A DNA stretch of 64,000 nucleotides from Cytophagales bacterium. GTDB taxonomy: Bacteria > Bacteroidota > Bacteroidia > Cytophagales > 172606-1. This document shows positions 9,389 to 18,080 of the stretch, in pieces; position 1 is the first letter of the stretch, and each line of letters begins with the position of its first letter. Under the pieces are notes generated by a model. The model was not told the origin of the DNA. It searched no databases and saw only the letters and a program-made list of their open reading frames with translations. Position numbers and translations under genes: made by a program. The DNA lies in contig JAUJNL010000014.1 in assembly GCA_030448185.1 (NCBI GenBank), positions 1 to 64,000 on the forward strand. The letters are read 5' to 3'.

Positions 9389-11006
9389 TTATTGTTCAAC
9401 AGCTACCTTTTCATTCTCTTCCCAAATAGACTTCAATTGTGTTATTTTGCCCGACTTTAGCAGTACCTTACCCTCTTTCGAATACAGGGTTAACTGATTG
9501 AATGGCGTATCCGGAAAGAATATTTCGGTCATGGCCACTTCTCCCTCATCGGCAAACAGTTCTACTGAAGCGACATCTATGAGCAAATGCAGCTTCAACG
9601 AAGCGGTCGAAGATATTCTTGGAGCCGTGTGTCTTCCGGCAAACTCCTTTGAAAAATCATTTTTGCCGGATTGCGTGCGGTCGACATAAAAACTTTTTTA
9701 CCGCATTATACCCGATCAGTACTCTCTGGCCCTGTTCGTTTGAAAGCTCGATGCCGACATCCTGACCCTGCCGGATGGAGTCAAATTCCAACTGCACTTC
9801 GCTGGTAGCAACGGTAAAGGCAACTCCTTCGCTGATAGTAACCCGCCCCTCAATGGTTTGACCTGGTATTTCCTTAGATTCTCCCCGGATAGAGGCCAAT
9901 TCTTTTACGGGTTGGGACACCACCCGGAGGCCTGCCCCGGTTTTTCTCAGACTTAATTCGCGGGGAAGGGTCATGGCACTCCGCCAGGGAGAGGTAGGCA
10001 CCTGGTTGGCATATTGCCAGTTACTCATCCAACCTAAAAATAACCTTCGTCCATCGGCGGCCGGAATATTTGACCAGGTTACTCCAGCGTAGTTATCCTT
10101 TCCGTAATCTAGCCATAAAGTGGTTTTGGGCGGATTATCACTGGTAAACTTTTTACCGTCGAAATTGCCAATGAAGTATTGCGTCGCTGAACCTCCATGA
10201 ATGCCACCCGGATTGATGCTCAGCAGCAGCACCCATTTCTGTTTGCCATCTATTGGTAAAGGAAAAAGGTCAGGACATTCCCATACGCCACCGTGAGCCC
10301 CATGCGTCTTGCCAAACTCACTCAGTTTGCTCCAATTTTTTAGGTTTTTAGAACCATATAGTTCTACATGATCAGCCACTGCCAGAATCATTACCCATTG
10401 TTTGGAAGCCTCGTGCCAGCTAACCTTGGGATCGCGGAAATCAGCAATTCCCGGATTGGGTAATACCGGATTTTCTTTATACTTGGTCCAGGTCCGGCCG
10501 TTATCGGTGCTATAAGCCATCCCCTGAGTCTGGAAATCTTTCCTTTTCGCTTTCGGGTCGGAGTGGTAAGTAAAAATGGCCACCATTGGTGGATTTTCTT
10601 TACTGCCTAGCCCGGAAGTATTGTTTACGTCTACTACGGCACTGCCCGAGAAAATCCAGCCCAGACTATCGGGATACAAAGCAATGGGCAGGTGTTCCCA
10701 GTGGATCATATCCTTACTGACGGCGTGTCCCCAGTGCATGGGCCCCCAGACGGTACTATCGGGGTAGTGCTGGTAAAATAAGTGATATTCGCCCTTGTGG
10801 TAGACCATGCCGTTGGGGTCGTTCATCCACATCTTGGCCGGTGAGAAATGAAACTGAGGCCGGTGGGTCTCTTTAAAACCCGATGCAGTTGGGGAAGTTT
10901 CCGTCTGCGCTGCGGCAGCGTCTTGACTTACCTGTTGGCTATCTTGCTTTTTGGCGCAAGCAACTAGCAGAAACATGAGAAGTAGCGACGAAAGATAACT
11001 TTTCAT
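9389..11006 (-). pseudogene. GH32 exo-fructanase (levanase/fructan beta-fructosidase) lipoprotein, one frameshift
   Basis: Begins MKSYLSSLLLMFLLVAC, a lipoprotein signal (cleavage before Cys17). The catalytic five-bladed propeller is intact: MWMNDPNG with nucleophile Asp63, FRDPKVSW (transition-state Asp) near residue 195, and WECPDLFP (acid/base Glu) near 245. After residue 440 the frame is lost in an A/T run near 9690-9700, and the C-terminal beta-sandwich resumes one frame over (VASVELFADEGEVAMT, 9389-9598). The family releases fructose from levan or inulin. Only a single 1-base indel separates the two parts, so a sequencing slip or a recent mutation are both possible. Transcribed away from the porin at 11296. 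Confidence 0.85.
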
Positions 11007-11264
11007 AAATGAAGTTTAGATCAATATACGCAGGAGTTAAGCAAATAGTCCTTGATGAGGGACCTGATGCGAGTAGAAAACAGGGATTAAACTTTTTATA
11101 AGGCTGGTTTCATGCTCTGTATTTTCTCAAAATTTATTTACGCACGCTCTGGTCTTCCGGATGTTGCAAAGTCACCCGACGCTATGAAAGTAAGCCAATC
11201 TAATCAGATAAAATTCCTCTCGTACGAATTAGTAACCTAAGAGTGGTTTTATCCGGCCAAATTT

Positions 11265-11272
11265 TACCTTTG
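11265..11272 (+). promoter_or_regulatory. Candidate -7 promoter element before the porin
   Basis: TACCTTTG fits the Bacteroidota -7 consensus TAnnTTTG exactly and lies 23 bp before the porin ATG. The -33 TTG is not well matched upstream, so this is only a candidate. Confidence 0.35.
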
Positions 11273-11295
11273 TCCCCTTATTCCCACGAAACTCT

Positions 11296-12660
11296 ATGAA
11301 GCCAATTTTGCTTGCCGTTTTGCTAAGTACCAGCCTATTGACAGCCGAGGCACAAACTACGGCAGATACGGTAACTACTGCCCCCAAACCCGCTGCGGAA
11401 AAGAATGAACTTAAGTACAACCTGAACGAAAGTGGCACGCATTACTTTAAGGCTACTTTTCTGAACCAGACCTGGGTACGGTTCAATGAAAGCAATCCGG
11501 GTACTTTGGTCAATGGGGTACCTGCCCGCCAGACCGTCGATTTCGGGCTTCGCCGGACCCGTATTCAGCTGTATGGGCAAATCAATGATCGTATGCTCCT
11601 ATATTTCCAGTTCGGCCAGAACAACTTCAACTTCCTGTCGAACATGGCCGGTAACCGTAAGATTGCCGCTTTCTTCCACGATGCCGTGGGCGAATACCAC
11701 GTGTTTAAGGGCAAAGACTACCTTAAGCTGGGAGGCGGCCTTACTATTGTCAATGGGCTTTCGCGGTTCAGCCAGCCCAGCATAAGTTCGATTCTGACTT
11801 TAGATGTGCCCGTATTCGCCCAAGCAACAGTAGACCAGACCGACCAGTTTTCGCGGAAGCTCAGTGTGTATGCCCGTGGCCAGGTGGGGAAGATCGACTA
11901 CCGCGTTTCAGTAAGTGACCCGTTCCCGATCCAGACCAGCGGAGGTACTCCAGCTATAGGTAGCTATGCTACATTTGCACAGAAGGGCCACCACAAGCAA
12001 TATCAGGCCCTGCTCATGTACCAGTTCTTCGACACGGAAAGCCAAATGACTCCGGGTTATGTAACGGGTACGTATCTCGGTAAAAAGAAGGTGTTCAACC
12101 TGGAAGCCGGTATCATCGGCCAGCGAAGGGCCACCTGGCATACGGAAGGCGCCGATACGGTCTATAATAATATCTTGTTGTGGTCCGTAGGAGCCTTCTA
12201 CGATGCGCCAGTCAATACGACCAAGGGTACGGCTCTGTCTGCCTATGCGGGCTACTATAGCTACGATTTCGGCCCTGATTATCTCCGTTACAACGGAATC
12301 ATGAATCCGGCTAGTGGTAGTGCCGCTTCAGCCGCCATTGCCGGGCAAAACTCATGGGGCAATGCCTTCCCAATGTTCGGTACGGGTACTGTCATTTATG
12401 CCCAGGCAGGGTATTTACTGCCTAAAATGGGCCAGCAGGGTCAGCTTCAGCCGTATGCCTCACTGATGCACGCTAACTACAAGCGCCTCAATGATCCTAT
12501 GTCGGTATTTGATGTTGGCATTAACTGGCTGATTAGAGGGCATAACAGCAAGTTTTCTCTGGACTACCAAAACCGTCCCGTGTATCGGGTAAACACGGGT
12601 GAGCTAAATAAAGCTACCCGGAGGGGAAGTGTGGTCCTGCAATACCAGGTATTTATTTAA
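11296..12660 (+). CDS. Porin, phosphate-selective OprO/OprP-like outer-membrane barrel
   Basis: 454 codons. A signal peptide (MKPILLAVLLSTSLLTAEAQ) is followed by a short linker and a run of alternating hydrophobic/polar strands typical of a 16-strand barrel: LNQTWVRFNESNPG, FGLRRTRIQLYGQINDRMLLYFQFGQNNFN, and a C-terminal strand ending GSVVLQYQVFI with the terminal aromatic/hydrophobic residue used by the BAM machinery. The pattern R-R-x-R-I-x-x-x-G near residue 90 is common to the phosphate-selective porin O/P family in Bacteroidota. Ion selectivity cannot be told from sequence. Divergent from the fructanase, with about 290 bp of spacer. Intact. Confidence 0.8.
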   Translation: MKPILLAVLLSTSLLTAEAQTTADTVTTAPKPAAEKNELKYNLNESGTHYFKATFLNQTWVRFNESNPGTLVNGVPARQTVDFGLRRTRIQLYGQINDRMLLYFQFGQNNFNFLSNMAGNRKIAAFFHDAVGEYHVFKGKDYLKLGGGLTIVNGLSRFSQPSISSILTLDVPVFAQATVDQTDQFSRKLSVYARGQVGKIDYRVSVSDPFPIQTSGGTPAIGSYATFAQKGHHKQYQALLMYQFFDTESQMTPGYVTGTYLGKKKVFNLEAGIIGQRRATWHTEGADTVYNNILLWSVGAFYDAPVNTTKGTALSAYAGYYSYDFGPDYLRYNGIMNPASGSAASAAIAGQNSWGNAFPMFGTGTVIYAQAGYLLPKMGQQGQLQPYASLMHANYKRLNDPMSVFDVGINWLIRGHNSKFSLDYQNRPVYRVNTGELNKATRRGSVVLQYQVFI

Positions 12661-12670
12661 TGAGGGTTAA

Positions 12671-12881
12671 TGAGGGGCGGTGCTAAATCGGATTACCAAT
12701 CCGGGCTCACCTGGTGTCCGCATGGCCAATGCGGACCAACCCGATGGTGGCCGATAGTTGTTCGGCATTTAGCTTCGCTGAGATAGTTGCCATGCCGAAC
12801 CGGGGAAATGGCGGATTTGTAATCCGCTCAAAGGCCTTACATGAGCTTATTGTAAACCTTTTTATTTAGCACCGCCCCTCA
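12671..12881. repeat. Hairpin-cluster element with 18-bp inverted ends
   Basis: TGAGGGGCGGTGCTAAAT (12671-12688) is the perfect reverse complement of 12864-12881. Inside lie four further hairpins: 12689-12703, 12716-12736 (stem GTCCGCAT), 12760-12768 with 12792-12800 (GTTCGGCAT), and 12811-12827 (GCGGAT). No target duplication directly abuts the ends; a 10-bp direct repeat TTATTTAATG (12653-12662 and 12883-12892) is near but offset. It follows the porin stop, so it could also act as a terminator. The TCCGCAT/ATGCGGA stem recurs in the element at 13213-13350. The rest of 12661-13108 holds nothing else I can support. Confidence 0.65.
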
Positions 12882-13108
12882 ATTATTTAATGGGAGGGAG
12901 TCTACCGGGTAACTATTGGTAACTATTTATGAATCATGAGCATGTGAATTAAAAAGTTTAATTTAACCTGCTTACAACCCTATCACATCAATCCTGTAAT
13001 CGATTCCGTTCAGCCGGTTCCTGCACCCTCCGGAAGGGAACCCAAAAGGGCCCTATTATTTTTAAACTCAATAAATCATCTACTTCTACACTCCTGAACG
13101 CGCACCCT

Positions 13109-13962
13109 ATGAAAGTATTAGTAGTTGAAGATGAGCCCAAACTAGCCTCTTTTTTGAAAATGGGTTTGGAGGAGCAATCCTGTGAGGTGCAGGTGGCCTA
13201 TGACGGACTAGTACCCCGCCAATTTAGTTTTTATAAAATCGTGCATCCGCATTTGGAATGCGGATGCACAGAGAAGCGCATTTTAAATACGCCTTTCCGA
13301 AGTTCCGCATTGAAAATGCGGAACAACTCAAAAAATTAAATTGGCGGTGTACTAGTAGGGAAACGGATGGCGTTGAGTGATCCGTTTGATGTATTGGTGC
13401 TGGAGGTAAATATTCCCCTAATCCCAATGGGTATGAGATGTGCGCCTCCTTACGAAAAAGGGAGAAAACGCCGATTTTGCTGCCTACGGCCCTTGGGTCG
13501 ATTGATGATAAAGTGAAAGGATTTGAGACTGGAGCCGATGATTACGTAGTAAAACCTTTTGAGTTCCGCGAACTACTGGCCCGAATCCGGGCGTTGCACA
13601 AAAATGTCATTACTCGCAGGGATCTCCAACCCTTTACTCAGGTTGCTGATCTGGAACTCAACCTGGATGAGCGGCTGGCTACCAGAGGCGGCCGGAAAAT
13701 AGAGCTGACCGCCTACGCTTTAAGAATCACTTCAAAGACCGGGTGTGAGGATTCCCCGGAAGATCAGCCTTACGTATTTGAACCGTTTTACCGCTCAGAG
13801 AAAGCCGGAAAAGTTACCGGCCACGGGATCGGACTGGCCCTTGCCCGTAAAATCATCCACCTGCATAAAGGAGAAATACGGTTAGAATCACAAGTAGGCG
13901 CCGGAACAACGTTTTTTGTCAAGCTGCCTATTTTCCAGAAGCTTTATAGGACTGACGCCTAG
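13109..13962 (+). pseudogene. Response regulator/histidine kinase remnant, interrupted and internally deleted
   Basis: The N-terminus is an OmpR-type receiver (MKVLVVEDEPKLASFLK, acidic pocket Glu7-Asp8). It is cut at codon 34 by a 138-bp element (13213-13350) carrying an in-frame stop. The receiver resumes after it (GKRMALSDPFDVLVLEV), shifts frame near 13425, and continues through GADDYVVKPFEF (conserved Lys) into the first strand of the winged helix (GGRKIELTA). It then jumps straight into the ATP-binding end of a histidine kinase (DQPYVFEPFYRSEKAGK, the G2 box GHGIGLALARKI, and TTFFVKLP). The DNA-binding helices and the kinase sensor, membrane and dimerisation parts are gone, so a deletion has fused a once adjacent RR-HK pair. 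Non-functional. Confidence 0.85.
13213..13350. mobile_element. MITE-like hairpin element inserted in response regulator, 6-bp target duplication
   Basis: ACTAGT at 13207-13212 and at 13351-13356 flanks 138 bp whose ends (ACCCCGCCAATTTA / TAAATTGGCGGTGT) are inverted with one mismatch. Removing the insert and one ACTAGT restores a continuous receiver reading frame, which proves an insertion. The inside contains perfect hairpins at 13241-13269 (12-bp stem GTGCATCCGCAT) and 13302-13324 (9-bp stem GTTCCGCAT), plus an imperfect one at 13276-13292. There is no coding capacity. ACTAGT is itself palindromic, so duplication length is 6 bp at least. Confidence 0.85.
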
Positions 13963-14031
13963 TGTAAGCAGACAATTGCATCCTCCTCCCTCCATTGCTC
14001 TACTTCAATCAAAAGGCATACCCGGTATATG

Positions 14032-15075
14032 CTACTGCCCGGAGATTACATTCAGCAGTAGCTCAGGCTCATTGGTGGTGATAAAATCTACATTTTCCCT
14101 GAGCAATTCTTTCATCGTTTGATCATTTACGGTCCAGACGTTCACGGTTAGTTTCTTTTGTTGAGCCTCCTTGATCCAGTCCGGGTTCTTCTGCAATACC
14201 TTAAAATGATAGTCCAGTCCGTAGAAATCATGCTGTGCTAGTTCCGTCGGTGTTTTGTCGCCCATTAAATACGCTACCCGGCCGTAAGGCGCCATCTTCA
14301 TAATCTCTGCACATACGTCATAATCAAAACTGATGTAGTCAACCCATGCCTGGGCGTGTAATTGCTCTACCAGTGCCACCACTTTATGGGTTAAGGCAAT
14401 GGAACTTTCTTTTCCCAACTCAGACGCCTTTATTTCAAGAATGAGCTTGGTTTTATTCTGCCGGCTGCCAGGCCTCTACATAATTCCGGAGCGTAGGTAA
14501 TGTTTCGCCGTTAGCCAGTTTCATACCCAATAACTGATCGGAGCTTGTTCTGGCAATAGAAACTCCCTGTATATGAGGGTCATGGTTGATGAATAAAACA
14601 GAGTCCGACGACATGTGCACATCAAACTCACTGCCCTCACAACCCAAAGCTATGGCGTGATGTAAAGCAGCCAGGGAATTTTCAGTAGCTCCCGTATTTT
14701 TTCCAGGCACCGCGGTGCGCAATCACCTTATTCCGGATAAACTCATCCCTTACTATCCGGAAGGTATCCGTTAATTCTCCGGCCGAGGTGGTAGCCGTAA
14801 GCACTATATCCAGCCAACTTGTACCGGGCTTTAGCTTGTCTTGCCGGATGGAAAGCATATGGTCCTTACTGATTGTGAAAACACCGGCATGTTCCCCTCC
14901 CAGGCGGATTGCTTTTATTGTAGTCCCCTGAGCCGCCTCTTAGCTTCACTTCACCAATAGTACTACGCCCTTTTGAGAAGGTATAATTGGAGAGATACAA
15001 AGAGGCTTTTGCATTATTTTGCCCGAAGCAGTATGCGGGTACCAAAGCCATTTGGAACAAAATAAGGAAGATCAT
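14032..15075 (-). pseudogene. Glycerophosphodiester phosphodiesterase with N-terminal extension, frameshifted
   Basis: Starts MIFLILFQMALVPAYCFGQ (signal peptide), followed by about 100 residues of a beta-rich extension that changes frame near 14900. The catalytic GDPD barrel begins with IAHRGAWKN near 14725, where an A6 run shifts the frame right after the catalytic His-Arg-Gly. It continues GCEGSEFDVHMSSDSV and FINHDP (Glu, Asp, His metal and catalytic residues). It then shifts near 14455, and resumes LGKESSIALTHK to VNVWTVNDQ and ITTNEPE at the C-terminus. All family landmarks survive but in four frames. The enzyme would release glycerol phosphate from phosphodiesters in the periplasm. The single-base, homopolymer-linked nature of the breaks leaves room for consensus errors. 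Confidence 0.8.
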
Positions 15076-15200
15076 TTTTTCATCATTCTATTTTTTTGCC
15101 GGCGAAAATAGGCAGCAGAAATTGCTTTTTTAGCCTAAAGGACAAAAAGATCAGCGCACTTTAAGGCCAGACGTGCCGATCAGGAACGGACTTAAACATT

Positions 15201-15373
15201 GAAGCTGTTTAGACTTTTTGAGAAAGAGACTGAAATGTTGGTAAGGAGGGCGACTTTCCATCGGTTTTGAGAAACCGACGACACAATATCGTGGTGTCGG
15301 TTTCTCAAAACCGACATTTATTGGACGAATCTCTGCCTGAAATTTATCCTTTCTCAAAAGTCTAAACAGCTTC
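15201..15373. mobile_element. Nested inverted-repeat element (MITE-like) with partial copy at 60948-60974
   Basis: The ends 15201-15226 (starting GAAGCTGTTTAGAC) and 15349-15373 are inverted repeats differing by one base. Inside is a second, perfect 19-bp inverted pair (TCGGTTTTGAGAAACCGAC at 15261-15279 against 15296-15314) forming a long hairpin. The bases outside are ATT on both sides, a possible 3-bp duplication. The end sequence recurs once at 60948-60974, showing that it is dispersed. Non-coding. It occupies most of the spacer between the GDPD remnant and the fragment at 15523. Confidence 0.65.
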
Positions 15374-15522
15374 ATTACTGAAACCATAGTTTATTGAACG
15401 AATCGCTGTTTTTTAATGGACAGGAAGCACTGTCACAGTAAGGATAGCTTAATCTTAAAAACTTTCAAGATAGTTATTGCGCTGTCCTACATAATCGCTA
15501 AACAAGGGACTCCAGTGATCTT

Positions 15523-15955
15523 TTACTTTGGGTAAGCCGGAATGAATGCGTACCGGAAAGCGTTATAGGAGTATGACAATAGCGGAATTTGTATTGGCTG
15601 CCCATAGAGGAACGGGCTCAGTACACTTGGCTAAACGGCAGATATTTGATTAACAAAGAGGGCGTTGGACCAAGATCAACCTTTTTGGCTTGTTTTGTTT
15701 TTACGTTGTAATATGGATTGAACGGGGCAGGAACAGGATTTCGGATTTTATTTCCTTTGTAAACGGAAGTAAACTCGATTCCTATCTGGAAGGTATTTCC
15801 CTTAAAGGACTCTCTTAATCTTTTTTATTGTATTGGCTGGTAGTCGCATAAGCGTTTGTTGGAGCCATCCGGATTTGACTAATTCAATGCTTCGTCAGGA
15901 ATATAGCAGTTAAAAAAACTGACTTGGACAGTAGGCTCCACTTTGTCCACCAGGA
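15523..15955 (-). pseudogene. Decayed protein-coding fragment, unidentified
   Basis: On the minus strand one frame reads as plausible protein across stops at about 15889, 15843 and 15618: VEPTVQVSFFNCYIPDEALN, then KGNTFQIGIEFTSVYKGNK, then PVPAPFNPYYNVKTKQAKK. A neighbouring frame continues with LSPFLYGQPIQIPLLSYSY down to about 15523. Composition is protein-like, and the interruptions are nonsense codons more than indels. I do not recognise the family. Directly downstream of the small membrane protein gene at 15962-16306 on the same strand. Confidence 0.35.
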
Positions 15956-15961
15956 GACAGG

Positions 15962-16306
15962 TCAGGCGTTTTTCCGGGGCCGCCTTACAAGTTTATCCCC
16001 GAAATAAAGAATATAGATATTCAGGACTGCGGTAAAAATAAAGAGATAAGGAACGATCTGACGGCCCTGCCGGAACATATCGAAGCTGATAATGATCAGC
16101 AATACGGAGCCAACGGTCTGAAGTACTATGCTGTTATGGGTCGGCAACATGCGGATAAAGACCAGAACGACGGCATAAAGCACACTGAGGGCCAGGTAAG
16201 AGCCTCCTACCATTAACCGGCCGTGGGTAATACCATCCAGGCCACTGACCAATGGGGCTATTACGTAAACCAGGAAAGTAAGACGGGTTAAAAGCAGTCT
16301 GTTCAT
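15962..16306 (-). CDS. Small multi-pass membrane protein, unknown function
   Basis: From the ATG at 16306 the product is 114 residues with four hydrophobic helices (LTFLVYVIAPLV, SYLALSVLYAVVLVFI, IVLQTVGSVLLIII, VPYLFIFTAVLNIYILYF) and a basic C-terminus (KLVRRPRKNA). The frame is open upstream to 16387, but those extra 27 residues are polar and lack a signal, so the inner ATG is preferred. No family recognised. Transcribed towards the decayed fragment; about 340 bp separate it from scpA, which is on the same strand upstream. Confidence 0.55.
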   Translation of the reverse strand: MNRLLLTRLTFLVYVIAPLVSGLDGITHGRLMVGGSYLALSVLYAVVLVFIRMLPTHNSIVLQTVGSVLLIIISFDMFRQGRQIVPYLFIFTAVLNIYILYFGDKLVRRPRKNA

Positions 16307-16648
16307 GATTCGGGGAGTGGCATTAAGAAGATACTGTACAATTTCAACGTCCGGAACAACCCATTCCCTCCCAAAGTACCGGCACACACTCCCCGGTCTT
16401 CTACTGCCTTTTTTAGCAATTACTCTGTTTCTGCATAACCCTTACTTCGTTGCGCTTCATGTATTTCCAGTTTCATTTCTGCAGATATTTCCCAATTGGG
16501 AGTCCTTTTACGCCTCAAAGTGGTATACAGCCCTTAAATCTTTATTGAGTTCTATGGTGTGGATCTCAGCGTTAACAATAAATATATGGCTATTGTTCGC
16601 AGAACCTGCGATAAAGTTGTGTATTTTATATAAAAATTTGTCTCATTC

Positions 16649-17410
16649 TTACGATTCTACCGGCACGCCCTCTTCCCGGCTGATCTTTTCGATCCAGAAA
16701 TTATTGAATCCCTCTCCGATGCCCAGTGTTGCCTGACCCATTTGTACGAGTTCGAGAATGGCCAGAAAATTAAATATAACGGCAATTTTAGTCGGCTCAC
16801 GCTGCACAATTTCCCCAAAATACAAACGCAGGTCATCCGTTAACCAGATTATCAGCCGGTCTTTCTGTCCCGCTATGGTGTAGGGATATTGCACTACGGT
16901 ATGTACCGGCCTTTTACCGGCGATCTCGTACCGTTGCATCACCCGCTGGTATACCTTCAGGAGTTTGTACAGGTCCAGATCCTGAAGTTCAGGGTCTACA
17001 TCACTCTTCTCGGCAATTTGCTTCAATTCCTGCAGTACATTGCCCCGGACCTCCTGTTGGCTGCGGGCTTCTTCCAATGCGGCCAGTTCACCGATCACTG
17101 ACTTATACTTTTTATACTCAATCAGGTGACGAATCAGTTCTTCGCGGGGGTCAATTTCATTACCCTGAGCATCCAGTTCGGGCCGGGGCAGCAGCATTTT
17201 GGCTTTGATCCGCATCAGGGAGGCAGCAACCAGGATAAATTCGCTGGCCAGGTCAATATTGATGGCCTCCAGCTTCTTCAGGTAGTCGAGGAATTCGTCG
17301 GTGATGCGGGCAATCGGGATATCGTGGATGTCGAGTTCATCCCGTTCAATGAAAAAAAGTAATAGATCAAAAGGTCCTTCAAATAGCGGAAGTTTTATTT
17401 CAAAAGTCAA
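16649..17410 (-). CDS. scpA: Segregation and condensation protein A
   Basis: 253 residues. The N-terminus FEIKLPLFEGPFDLLLFFIERDELDIHDIPIARITDEFLDYL is the ScpA/kleisin opening that binds the SMC neck, with the typical middle (SEFILVAASLMRIKAKMLLP) and a C-terminal winged-helix end (VIFNFLAILELVQMGQ). ScpA bridges the SMC heads with ScpB in chromosome condensation. Length is normal for the family. scpB is not adjacent. Start at 17410 is the first ATG before the conserved domain; no internal candidate would preserve the kleisin N-terminus. Confidence 0.95.
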   Translation of the reverse strand: MTFEIKLPLFEGPFDLLLFFIERDELDIHDIPIARITDEFLDYLKKLEAINIDLASEFILVAASLMRIKAKMLLPRPELDAQGNEIDPREELIRHLIEYKKYKSVIGELAALEEARSQQEVRGNVLQELKQIAEKSDVDPELQDLDLYKLLKVYQRVMQRYEIAGKRPVHTVVQYPYTIAGQKDRLIIWLTDDLRLYFGEIVQREPTKIAVIFNFLAILELVQMGQATLGIGEGFNNFWIEKISREEGVPVES

Positions 17411-17513
17411 CAGCGGCGGGGGTTTGTGTTTTTATGCGGACAAGACGGTAATAAATAATAGCAATATAGAAAGTTTTGCCGTTTTTCGGGGCAAAATCAT
17501 CTAGTCGCCTCAG

Positions 17514-17544
17514 TTGTAAGTAGTAAAGCAATTAGGTAGTTTTG
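17514..17544 (+). promoter_or_regulatory. Bacteroidota-type sigma-A promoter
   Basis: TTG (17514-17516), 20 bases, then TAGTTTTG (17537-17544). This is an exact match to the Bacteroidota primary sigma consensus TTG-N19-21-TAnnTTTG. It ends 25 bp before the ATG of the response regulator. Confidence 0.7.
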
Positions 17545-17569
17545 ATATCTACTTTTTACTCCCTAACCC

Positions 17570-18013
17570 ATGCCTTTCTACCGCAATGCTTTCCTGTTGG
17601 ATGACGATCCAGTGGCCTTGTATTTACTGGACATTACCTTCAAAGAACGGGATATAGCCCGTCAAATCCTTTCTTTTACTACCTTTCCATCACTCCTTAA
17701 GGCCTTCTCGGGCTTAGTTGAAGATGACCCCAATGATGCCCAGTTGCCCGATCTGCTGGTGCTGGACCTTAATATGCCGGGCAAAGACGGCTTTGAGGTG
17801 CTTGAGCAACTGCTCCGGATTCCGGGCATCGGAGGCAGTAAGGTGTGTGTGTTCTTGCTAACCGCTTCCCCTGATCGGCGGCTAGCCCACAAAATCAAGC
17901 AGTATTCCATAAGGGGATATCTGGAAAAGCCTTTGGATGACCAAGCCATCGGACAATTGATTCAGGCCGCAATCAAGCAGGAGTGTAAATTGAAAGAAAC
18001 AGATCCGGCCTGA
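17570..18013 (+). CDS. Single-domain response regulator (CheY-like receiver)
   Basis: 147 residues, one receiver domain only. Acidic pocket Asp11-Asp12-Asp13 (AFLLDDDP), phosphoacceptor Asp66 (LVLDLNMPGKDGFEVL), switch Thr98 (LLTAS) and conserved Lys120 (YLEKPL) are all present, so it should be phosphorylatable. There is no DNA-binding output domain. Such proteins in Cytophagales commonly act by protein-protein contact or as phosphorelay intermediates. No histidine kinase is adjacent. An exact consensus promoter lies just upstream at 17514-17544. Partner unknown. Confidence 0.9.
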   Translation: MPFYRNAFLLDDDPVALYLLDITFKERDIARQILSFTTFPSLLKAFSGLVEDDPNDAQLPDLLVLDLNMPGKDGFEVLEQLLRIPGIGGSKVCVFLLTASPDRRLAHKIKQYSIRGYLEKPLDDQAIGQLIQAAIKQECKLKETDPA

Positions 18014-18080
18014 TGCGCCAGTAAATACGAACCCTGCCAATTACCCTCCCCTACCTGCCCACATCAAATACTTTAAAATC

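Noticed and set aside
9685-9705. Programmed -1 frameshift at A AAA AAG in the GH32 gene
   Set aside because: The slippery heptamer is in the correct phase, but the C-terminal domain is in the +1 frame, so a -1 slip would not reach it.
12653-12892. Target duplication TTATTTAATG of the 12671-12881 element
   Set aside because: The two copies do not abut the inverted ends (9 bp away on the left, about 1-2 bp on the right), so chance or an older event cannot be excluded.
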